Under the pieces are notes generated by a model. That model had not been told where the DNA came from, did no database searches, and saw only the letters and a list, made by a program, of their open reading frames with translations. From NCBI GenBank assembly GCA_032622095.1, contig CP136068.1, positions 53,500,443-53,564,442 on the forward strand: a DNA stretch of 64,000 nucleotides, in the 5' to 3' direction. This document shows positions 24,001 through 36,000 of this stretch, one piece after another. This DNA comes from Siphonodentalium dalli (taxonomy: Eukaryota > Mollusca > Scaphopoda > Gadilida > Siphonodentaliidae). The translations under genes and the position numbers were made by a program. The stretch's first letter is position 1, and the number at the start of each line of letters is the position of its first letter.

Positions 24001-27000
24001 CTGAACCTGAATGTATGACAAATTGGATCAATTCACTGAAGCAAATAAAATCAGCATTATGATGAACTTAGCAAGTCTACAGCTCAAGGGTTACATTAAA
24101 CAGACATGGCTAATTTGAACCTAAAAATTATGTACATATAATATAGTAGCACGGAAAATATTTAAGAAATAACTCTTGTTTCGATTAAGGTTATGCAGTT
24201 ATAACCGAAAAGTTTGAAGATAAATTCTATAATGCTCGTAGCAGTTACAGAAAATTTATCTTCAAACTTTTTGGTTGGAACTCATAACCTTAATCGAAAC
24301 AAGAGTTATTTCTTATAATTTAATCCGTCATTTCACAAGAGAACCACCAAAAGTATAAGTTAGAAGTATAACGTGCATACAACATTGAGACTTTTTCCAA
24401 CGAAAATGACATGTGATGTTGAAAGAGACACCTGTCACTCAAAACTTGTGCTTATCATCGCGTTGGCTATTCAGCGATTTTGATTGGCTTGTCGCAACTG
24501 ATCACGTATCAGCAGGCACCGAGCAGCTGTTGATGCACATGCGATTGATTCGACTGTGGTGGCACACTAAGATTTAATTTCCATGTTTCATTTATTTTGA
24601 TTTTGTCTGGTTACTTGTGCACTGAATATTACGGTACAGTTATTGTCAATAAAGTCATATCCGAAAGGAACAAGAGGTGTGCACTCGAGTGCTAGCATAC
24701 CCCCACCGTGGCAAATTCAACCCGCATTATCCGTAAACCCAACAAAAAAGATTTTTACTTTTAAGAAAAATTTGGACTAATAATATCGATATGGTGTCAC
24801 AAGAAGCTTGTACAGAAAAAATTATTCAAATTGGTTCATATTTGTTAAAGTTATTAAGTCGGACAGAATTTTCTAAGTCAAAATAAGTCGAAAATGAAGT
24901 GTAATATTACGAAAAACAGTCTATCCCTAGCCGCATCATGTAGAGAGGGTATTGTGAGAAGCATGTATACCAAATACCAAAAATTATTGAAATCGGTTCA
25001 TATTTGTTAAAGTTATTAAGTCGGACAGAATTTTCTAAGTCAAAATAAGTCGAAAATGAGGCGTAACTTAAAAAAAAAGCATCATGCGGAGAGGCAGTCA
25101 TAAGAAGATTGCATACAAAAAATTATTGAAATCGGTTCATAGTTGTTCGAGTTATGAGGTCGGACGGACGGACAAACGGAGGGAGAAAGCGTGACGGACA
25201 GACGGACGCAGTCAATCCAGTATACCCCCCATTTTCTTCGAAAGTGTGGGTATAATTATGATGCAGCACCGAAATTTCATGTTAAATGGTAGGAAGCATC
25301 CAACAGTTTCCACGTACATTTTTTAGGCACGCGGTATATGCGTGTTCACCCGGCGTTGCTGTCATTTCTGTAGTAATCAAGAAATTTAGGTTATCGAGAA
25401 ATAACCCAACTGGCAAAGTGTGTGGCAGCCAATTGTTTCACAGTATTCCGTGGATTGATAGCTTATTATTAAATTATTGGCCGATGAATACACAAAATAC
25501 TGGTATATAAACTGTATATACAGGGCTTCAGTCAGGTAAAAAACGTTGGTGGCCAGACCTCTGTGGAAGAGAGTACGGGAGGAGGGGTACCCCCTCTCAT
25601 AGGTTGGGGTCCTTGTAATAATTTAAATTTCAACCTATCTGGGGCCTCCTGGAGCCCTGCTCTCAAATGTTTGATGCTTTGTTGAAAGTAATAGTTCATA
25701 CCTAATGAATCTGTATTTGTTGCAGAAATAATGACGGTAAGTTAGTTAATATTTGTCAACAACTAGGACTGATTATCACAAATCAAGTATTGACTTTATT
25801 GAAGTTTTGAATTGATGATCAACTTGCCAATGGACTTGATTGAAATAGTAATTTTCATTTTACTCTTGATTCTGTTCTGGCACTAGGATGAGTCAGCCAG
25901 AGGTTAAATGCTTGTAGCTAGCTGTTGTATCCCCCACTGCCACACACATCATGGATGTGTGAGCCAGAGGTGAAATGCTTGTAGCTAACTGTTGTATCCC
26001 CCACTCCCATGCACATCTTTTTGTACACATAAACTGGTTTTGCTTAGATTACCTAGAAAAACTATCATTGGTGACAATCATTGTTTTTCTTTTTAGTAGC
26101 GACATTACAGTTCAGATTTTCTTCTTTTTGAAAATTACCCCCCATCTGATTTTTGTTTACCTTAACATCTAATGGTCAGGCATAAACAAAACCTGTTTCT
26201 GCTGACGGACTGAAACAAAAATAGACAAACAATACGGAATATACCAACAATTAAAGTTCTTTATTGTTTCCTGCTGAAGAATGCCAACTTTCCTTAATTC
26301 TGTGATTTAAGTCTTTCTGCGGCGTATGTAAGTCCGTAAAAATATTTCAGGGATTTATCGACCCATTTTAATCCCCCAGAACTTGGTTTGAAATGTTACA
26401 CAAGTGAGCATTACTAGGTATTATTTGGCGTTTCAAACCGCCATGTGGCTTTAAAAGAAAGGAAGAGTTATTTCAATAGCTTCTTGATTAAGAGAACTTG
26501 GGTTACATTGTTAAAGTGAGAAACTATAAACGTCTCTACTATCGCCTGTTTCAGTCCTCGGAATTTATGACAGCATTCGGCATTGGTGCCACAAACGCCG
26601 CTATAAAATCATCTCATTAGAGGATAAACATTGTATGCTACTAAGAAGAGTTAACTATTGGCTATTTATTTTACCTGAATCCTTGTCCTGTGGCGGAGAT
26701 GACGGTGACGTCTTACTCGATTTTATTCTCGCTGGTGGAATGGGCTGTTTTGTTTCTGATTCTAATGACTGTGGTGGCGTGGGTGGTAACAACCGCCTGC
26801 TATAAACAGATTATCAATTAGTTTCTTTATACAAGATTCTATTACAATGTATGAATTTATGATATATATCTTAGTTAACATCCGATAAGCTGAGTGGCAC
26901 GGGTCTCATTTATTCTGATCAAATCGTGAGCAGGCCTGACTCAACAAATGTTCCTCCCCAGTTATGACAACGAATTTGTGGGTCAGTAAAAAAACCCTTC

Positions 27001-30000
27001 TGGAAGGAAATCTGTATCTGTGATCAATACCAGTGCGAACTCGGCACAGCAAGGTCCAAATAGTCACCTTAGAAACAATAATCTTAAATATTTATTGTTG
27101 ATGAGTAAAATATTATTCTATTTTGCCAGATATGATTTAATTAATTGTACATGAAAATGCACACTTTAGAAGAATTGCAATGGAAGTTTGTGAATGTCCG
27201 AGTCGCAGGCAAAACCACAGCATGTGTATATAATAAATAAGCTTGACTTGATCGAGTTTGGCATTACATTCAACAATTATTAAACCACTGACATGTAAGA
27301 CAAAAGTTTTTTGCTATTACTACGAAAAATAAGTTCTAAAATATACAAAGGAAACGTTTATTCTTCACTTGTAGAGATTCTCTAATAATATTAACATATG
27401 TAGGTAGAAAAACCCCCTGTGAAATCAAGATTCCCTTCATTCATTTGTAATATATAAGGATGTTCAGATAATAAGTTCAACAGCCTAGATTCTCCTTCAC
27501 TAATTATAATCTTAAACAAGTCTACATGAATTATTTAACATTGTTACAACCCATCATATTTCTGTTTATGATGGGCACAAATAAAAAAAAATAAAATTTG
27601 ATTGTGATTTAAAACTTTCAATGCCCATGTTCAAATAGAGTGTGATAAAATTGTAAATTCATTCCAAGTTACCTTGGTAACTTTGGTGATGTCTGTGGTG
27701 AGTTGGATGGTGATGGCGCAGGTGATATTCGTCGAGGAGGAACAGGAGGTGGGATATCCCTCCTTCCCATGTGGGGTGAGCTAAATGGGGATCTGTCCCG
27801 CACCTGCAATATAATAAATACATCACCATATCTGTATGATGAGATACACAAGAAGCTGTATTCATCTTGATTAAAATACAATCAAATAATTTAATTGAAA
27901 CTATGTGTAATGCACTTAAAATCAGCATCCATGTCACAAACTGAGATTTCTTTTTTTCGTAAAATTTCAGTGCATAAATCTCTAGATAAATTCCATGTTG
28001 TTACTCCAAGCAGTTCCTATTAAAGGCATGTGTAGTCGAAAACAAAGCACTTTTAAAGACATATTATGGACTTGTTCGGATGCATGAAACTGATAAGTTA
28101 GTACTCAGGTGTTATGCCAACCTGGGGTATATAGCATTCCACTAATATCACAGAAAATTTCAAAGAAATCGACCATACCACTCCATAGAAAATATCATCT
28201 GAACTACGCTCAATTGTAAATATTTACATCTGGATTTGGGATGTAAGTATCGGCAATAAACACACATAAATGATTTCGCCACCAAGAGTCATTGCATTTG
28301 ATTAATATATCAGAATGACGGTGTGTTTTATCAAATTTGATTCATATTCATAACAATAACTACTTTTAGCAAGATTATTCTCCATTTCTATTTGATCACC
28401 TTACTGGAGTGTTTCAAATCACTTTAAGGCATGTGCAGTCGAAAACATTTTATGAAATAAATCGCCCCACATTGTGTGTTCACATCCTCCTTCATGACAT
28501 TTAAAGATGCATTATCGAAATTAACACTCCTAAATTACTATTTCTTTGGCTTTGGGGGTAAAAAAATATTTGATTCGAGTCAAGGAACCCACCCATCAAA
28601 GCTCAGGGTGATCAGATATCGATTTTTGAAGTTTGTTTCTCAAAATGTGCAATTATGTGACCCAGAAACGCGTCATCAAATGAATGGTCTCGGACAAAAT
28701 TGCGGATGAAGATGGATAACTCTAAAAACAAATGGTAATACAGCCAAATTTTTTGAATACTAAAGTTATAACACAGCCATATTTAGTTTAACAAAATGTT
28801 CATAATAACACATTTTGGGAAATTTGATAACATAGTTGACCATGGTTAGCATTATTTTGTTGCAATTAATCGATTCTATAAACTAAAGCGAATTTTGATG
28901 AAATGTTGTTGTTGTATCTGATGATATTGGGACCCTCTGATAAGATTGAGTACCTTTAATAGCAAATAACATAAAATATTCAAAATTATGCCAATGTTGA
29001 ACTAAATTTTCAACCATCTAAAGATGAGCACTTCTCAACCAATCAGAATACCTGTTTTAGGGACAACTATTAAACTTTTTCGTATTTTGTATGTTTTGCA
29101 ATTTCACATCATTATGATTGACAACAAATGTCTGTATGTTACTAGCTTAATAATATTTCATACCTTATGATTTACAGCTAATGTCTGTATGTTACTAGCC
29201 GACGGAAGCCACTGCTGATCCTACAAAGAACAAAGAAGAACACTGGTTGTTATGCTCTACATTTTAGTCGTCAAAAATATGAATAATGGTTATTCACTGA
29301 AGGTAAAATGAAATGGTATTTTTTATGTCATATTCACCATACATCACTCTGGAAATTAGGAAAGATGTTAAATGGGTCATGTCACACAGTCGATATTTGG
29401 GAACCGTTATATAAATAAGTATCCATCAAATTCCCCAACTACTGGCTATTGTTGAAGTTGAAGGCATGTTGCACTCAAATGTCAGTACTATTTAGTCTAT
29501 GTTTGATGATGATTGTCTTGCGTACACATAAGAAAGTCCAAATCCTTCAACACTAAATGTTTCCAAAGTTTTGATGTGCTAACTGAAGCACACATTGCAT
29601 GATTTTGTGGAAACATGGAACTGATATTTTAAAGATTTTTTTTTTAACAAGTTACTTTTAAATGACACAATTAAAAAAAACAAAGAAAATAGAAGTAACA
29701 AACAAAACTGGGGTTATTGTGGGCTACATTTTGGGTAAAAACAAGAAATACTGATTATTCACTCTGGTTAACATGAAATAGAATGTTATTTAAATTTATC
29801 ATCATTGATCACTCTGGGGATAAGGATAGTTAAATTTTAAATTGGTTATAGGTCACTAATGATGCAGGAGAAGCATCAGAGCTATTACAAAGGGCCCACC
29901 AAAGACACTCCATTTTCCAGGATTGCCAATTGTGGAAAAACAATTTTTAATTGATCCGAATGCTCTTCAGATCTCAAAGTTTACTTGTAATATGAATCTC

Positions 30001-33000
30001 ACCTCTAAGGAATCATCATCTCCATCCCTGTGTTCTGTCCTGCTGATAACTTTACCGCAACCAGGTGTAAACGGGTCGACAATCACTTGCTCTGTGCCTT
30101 TAATCTCACACCGGCAGAAAGGGCAGCCCTGGCCATCAGAGTCCTATGAAAAAACATTACTTCTCATATATCATAATAGATATTAGAATTAATCTTATAC
30201 CAATAGAAATGGCAGCCATGGCCATCAGTCCTACGAAAAAACCATGTCTTCTCATGCATCATAATACATATCAGAATTAATCTTATACTGATAGAAATGG
30301 CACCACCGGCCACAAGAGTCCTATGAAAAAACCATGTCTTCTCATATATCATAAGACATATCAGAATTAATCTTATATGGATAGAAATGGAAGACCTGGC
30401 CAACAGAGTACTGTAAAAAGCCATGACTTCTCATACATCGTAATACATATCAGAATTAATCGTATACCGATAGAAATGGTAGCCATGGCCATCAGTCCTA
30501 TGAAAAAAACCATGACTTCTCATACATCATGATACATATCCGAATTAATCTTATACGGATGGAAATGGAAGGCCTGGCCATCAGAGTCCTGTAAAAAAAA
30601 AACATGACTTCTCATACATCATAATACATATCAGAATCCATCTTATGAAAAAACCATGACTTCTCATACATAATAATACATATCAGAATTAATCTTATGA
30701 AAAAACCATGACTTCTCATACATCAGAATACATATCAGAATTAATCTTATATGGATGGAAATGGAAGGCCTGGCCATCAAGAGTCCTGTAAAAAACTATG
30801 ACTTCTCATACATCGTAATGCATATCAGAATTAAAGTGTAACTGACACGAATTAATAAATCTAAACAATATACAATGTAAATGATGCATCTTTCATCCCT
30901 CAATGACAATACAATCATGACCAGTCATGACTGCGGCCAAATCGACTAACCCGAGACCGATAACTGTAAGGCACTATGTTTTTGTTTTGATTTTGCACGA
31001 AACATGTGGCCTTATTGTGTGACATCATAGGCAGAGAACCGGCGTGTTATTTACATTAGTTTATGACGCAATTCTCTAAATATAATGGTATTCAGGCCTT
31101 CAAATTTTCGCAATCTTTCTAATTTGTGATGTGTTTTAAGTTATTCACTGTCAGACAATGAACAAATTTGTTTATGTCGTGCGTAGACTAAGGAATTTGG
31201 AAATTCACGCAAATTTGTCACCATGGAAAATCTCGCGCTCTTTAAATTCGTTGAATAGTCAGCTGCCGATTAGTTTTATTAATATTTTAATAGATGACAG
31301 ATATGCATAGAATAAATCAAATTCTGGTGGTCTGATTGACACTTTCACTTTGAGAAATCTTCCTTGCTGAATAATAGCTATATCTCTTCTCGTCACATCT
31401 TCACAAATAATGTCATGATTCTGGGTGAAAAATAAAAACAATAACGATTCACCGGCTGGGAATGGCGAATCTTGAATGAAAATTGCTTCTCTTACAAGAG
31501 TGGGGAATCCGATTGCTCGGAATCGTAGTACTGCTATAATTTTACACATAACCTGCATGGTTACCGATAATAAATACACCAAACATTTATTTATACGGAC
31601 AATAGGCCTACATGAACACTTTGAAGAAAACCGATATTTCTCATCAACTATCACAATTTTTGTTAATCTAATATAGTTAAAAAGCCATCAGAAAAGCAGG
31701 GAATATGACTACTAATTTGTTATATGACCTCAAATATGGCAATTCATCATGTGAGTTCTGTTTCACCGGCAAATTTGGCTAAGTCCATACACTGGGACAC
31801 ATTTTGTTTGAGAATATTCTTGTCTTCTTAATCATAGAGGAATAAAGTTAACATTTTTTTGTGCATAATCTAGTGAAAAAAAATATACTATTTTCATAAG
31901 AAATTTCAACACATACTTTAATAAGGAAATATTTCTCTTGAAGTTGATTATAAACTATATTTATTCATTTTGTCCTTTGAAATTTAGAAAATCTTTGTAG
32001 ATAACATCTATTAACCTGAGGACCATTGTGGAAATAAGTCTGCCCATTCATGGGTCAGACTTTTAAATGTTATCCTCGATGCGATGGATGAGTCTTATTA
32101 CATCTGAAAGACCACTTCTTTAAATATCAATATATTTTATTAAACAAAATCTAATTAATGAAACTAAAATTAACCATTAATATTAATGTCTGACACTGTT
32201 TAAATAGATATTTTCTTTTCTGTTTTGATAACTGCTGTATACAATCTAAACTGTAACATCTTATGGTCCATTCAAACTGTAGGACCTTTTGTAATATGTT
32301 TTTACATCGCACCAAAGAAATCTATCTATCTATCTACCTATACAACAATGAAAAAGCCTTAAGTTTTCTCTACTTTTTAAACTACTTGACAATCAAATAT
32401 GGAAATGAGACAGGCAATCTTCTTATGTCACTCTAGAATGTTTATAAATAACTCGCCAGATAACCACGCCCAAAATAGTATATACTTCAGTGTCAGTGAC
32501 AGCCGATGTGCATTCGGAACAAACGCAAAACAATATAGATCCTGTGTCAGAAATGAACTACATCTATGTCGATCGGTCTTATTTTTCCCCAATGCGCAAA
32601 AATATAACTACAAAAAATCACGAGTGTTCATAAGATAAAATATGTTCCACTGTTAAAAAGACAAACGTGAAACCATTTTGTTGGTTATCGGTACCTTTGG
32701 CGGAGTGATACAAATTACAAGGCCAATACACATGGGTGCGTTGTTGAGTGAAGTTTATTGCAACACGAGTTGCAAAAATATCATGTATTCATTGTATTGC
32801 ATCGCCAGTTTTGCAGAAATAGAACTTCGTGAATCGACTGTACATCTAAGTCAATATCGGGAGGTATTTTCAGATACAACTTCATAGAGGAAAAGTGTTT
32901 TAAGTGTATGTTTTGGAAGGATTATTTTCATTTCGACACGTCGTGTTGGCTATTGTATCGCCAGTGTTTCGTGTGACCTCATAATATTTTATATACAGAA

Positions 33001-36000
33001 TTGTTTGTTTCATGCTCGGTTTATCTGGATATATTTACATACTAAGTGTGATCATCACTAAATCCAGCATTCCGATTGGTCTGCGCCCATGTGGCTAGTT
33101 GCAATTATTTCTCGGTGAACGCGCAACAGCTCATAACTGCAGCCTCATAATTACATTGACACGTCATCAGTTTCGGAAAGAAGAACGCGTAATGTTTTGG
33201 GCGCATTTGGACTCACGCAACATTGACTTAATACATCATCGGGTTTCAAAATAAAGAGAAATTGTTCCTGTTAACTTTTGCCAAGGGTGCTATGGGATAT
33301 TTTGGGCTTGTTTTGTCACGACACACTTTTCGCTTTAAATACATTTACAAAAGTGGCTTTTTCGCTAATTGTATATAAATATAAGGATTAACTGTCATGT
33401 GGACTGTTTTTATGGAGATGTAACCGTGAGGTAAGTGGTCATAACTTGTATGTAAAACCTTTGGGTTTTACACAAGTTATGACCACTTACCTCACGGTTA
33501 CATCTCCATAAAACAGTCCACATGACAGTTAATCCTTATATAGATTTTGTGGCAAAGAATTACAATACATTATGAAACTTCATGGAATTTTCGGATGGTG
33601 ATAGAGTTGATGGTGATACTACAAGTTGATAAATATGTAGTTAAAAATAAACATAAATATTTACTGCGTAAACGTCGTCAACTTGAACCAGTTAATATGC
33701 TGGTGATGTGAGTACAACACTTTTCGATTTTGTATTCAAATTTGCACATAACTTATCTTAAGTCAGTTGTCTACGATGAACAGTGTCCCCACCCATAACG
33801 TATATACAATATTATAGTTAGACTAATTTGGTAGAGTTATACAGAAATTATAAAAAAATGAAACAATTTTAATAATAATAGGGCTGGATTAGATACATGT
33901 ATATATACCAGTCACATTATTAACCCAACATATCCAGGCAGCAAAGGCTAAATATCTTGCTTGGTATATATATATATATGAATAAGTGGATGTGGGCACA
34001 CATTTAGCCCATGTTTGACCACGTACCCCCTCATTTATTTTGTGTATGTAAATTGTTTCTTTTTTTTGCACATTCGCTCACAATATTATGGAATCACGTT
34101 TTATTTGTAATTGTCATTATTTTGTACTTTAATTCAAATAATCAGTGTTCAGCCCACATGCCTACTGTTTCAGTCAGATTATTAACGCGATTAAAACACC
34201 AATGTATATTGCTATGAGTAGTACGAGTACGAGTTATCAACCCGGGGAGGTGGGGGTCACCAGTCGATCAGAAAACCCCTTCGAACTATAGTTCTCGAAA
34301 TAACCAGCTAATTTAGCTAAATGTTTATGGCATAATGGACTTGGCAGCTAGTTTAAAATATTTTCGTTCTGTGAACAGAAACCTTCTCCACTGTCGGACA
34401 AGAAGATTCTTCTCTTGCCCACAATTTTAGGCAACGCATGTCGCTAGCATATCACAGATAACAATAAAAACAACAAATTTGCAAAATGAAAACTATGAAA
34501 CAAGCTGTGGGCCAAGCACTCGGCCAATGTGTTTACATCCGCTTTCTCTGCCTATGATCTCGTGTGTAATGTGACCGCCACCATGAGACTTTCTAAAGTA
34601 TTTCGAAAATGAAAAAAACAAATGTATTTCTCACTAATTAGGCAGTTTCGTGTCGGATTTTTGACTGATTATGATAGAATAGGTAATAGTGGTTTAAATA
34701 AACGTATTTTTTATCTTTATCTTTAATCTTATGAAAAAACCATGACTTCTCATACATCATAATACATATCAGAATTAATCCTGTCCCAATAAAATGGCAG
34801 CCATGGCCATCAGTCCTATGAAAAAACCATGACTTCTCATGCATCATAATACATATCAGAATTAATCTTATACCGATAGAAATTGCACCCCGGCCATCAG
34901 TCCTATGAAAAAACCATGACTTCTCATGCATCATAATACATATCAGAATTAATCTTATACCGATAGAAATTTCACCCCGGCCATCAGTCCTATGAAAAAA
35001 CCATGACTTCTCGTACATCATAATACATATCAGAATTAATCTTAAACCGATAGAAATGACAGGCCTGGCCATCAAAGTCCTGTGAATAACTATTGACATC
35101 TTTAAAAGAACTACAACATAAAAAGTTAACAAACACATCACAAAGATTATCTTCTGAGGAACAAACCTTTATGAGAGAAAACAGAAAACAAAAGTAAGAT
35201 AAACACAGGTATAGGTAGTAAGATAAACACAGGTATAGGTAGTAAGATAAACACAGGTATAGGTAATAAGATAAACACAGGTATAGGTAGTAAGATAAAC
35301 ACAGGTATAGGTAGTAAGATAAACTAATGTGACGACACTTCATCTGGGCTTTTACCCTTAGATAGGAAGTTTGGTCGAAATCCGTCCGACAGTTTTCCCG
35401 GCCATAGCTAACAAACAAACAGAAGTCCCAAAATATATACATACTAGCAGGTGGACCCGACTTCGTCCGGGCTGTTTCCCCTCTGCTTTTCGGCGAATTG
35501 CGCGATTTGACCTTGAATTGTCCAATTTGAAGGTCAAGGTCAGGTGGGGTCACGATTTAACCCGTCCAAAACACTGCCCAGACAAAAGTACCCGACAAAA
35601 GTACCCGTCGAAATCCATCCGGTTTTATCCGATTTGACCTCGAATTGATCATTTTGAAGGTCAAGGTCAGGTCGGGGTCAGGATTTGACCCGTCCAAAAT
35701 ACTCAGTGGACAAAAGTAACCCTACGTATCAAAATTTCGTCAAAATCCCATAAAAATTCGCAATTTGACCTTGAATTGACCGATTTCAAGGTCAAGGTCA
35801 CGTCCCACGGGCAAAAGAATAGGCTTACGACACTCCCCATACGAAAGTATCCTTAGACACTAATTTTCATCGAAATCCCGTGATACTCGGGCGTTCGACT
35901 TTGAAATGACCCGATTTCAAGGTCAAGGTCACGTTGCATGGGCAAATTAATAGGCCCATGCCACTCCCCGGCCGAAAGTACCCCCACATACCAAGTTTCA

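Noticed and set aside
31259-31654. 131-codon minus ORF in Cbl intron 4
   Set aside because: No homology recognised. Inserting it would break the phase between exons D and E, which join perfectly without it.
34638-35553. 167- and 187-codon minus ORFs with repeated SWFFHRTDG and LSYYLYLC
   Set aside because: They read through the junction-derived satellite and the 24-bp array. No independent coding support.
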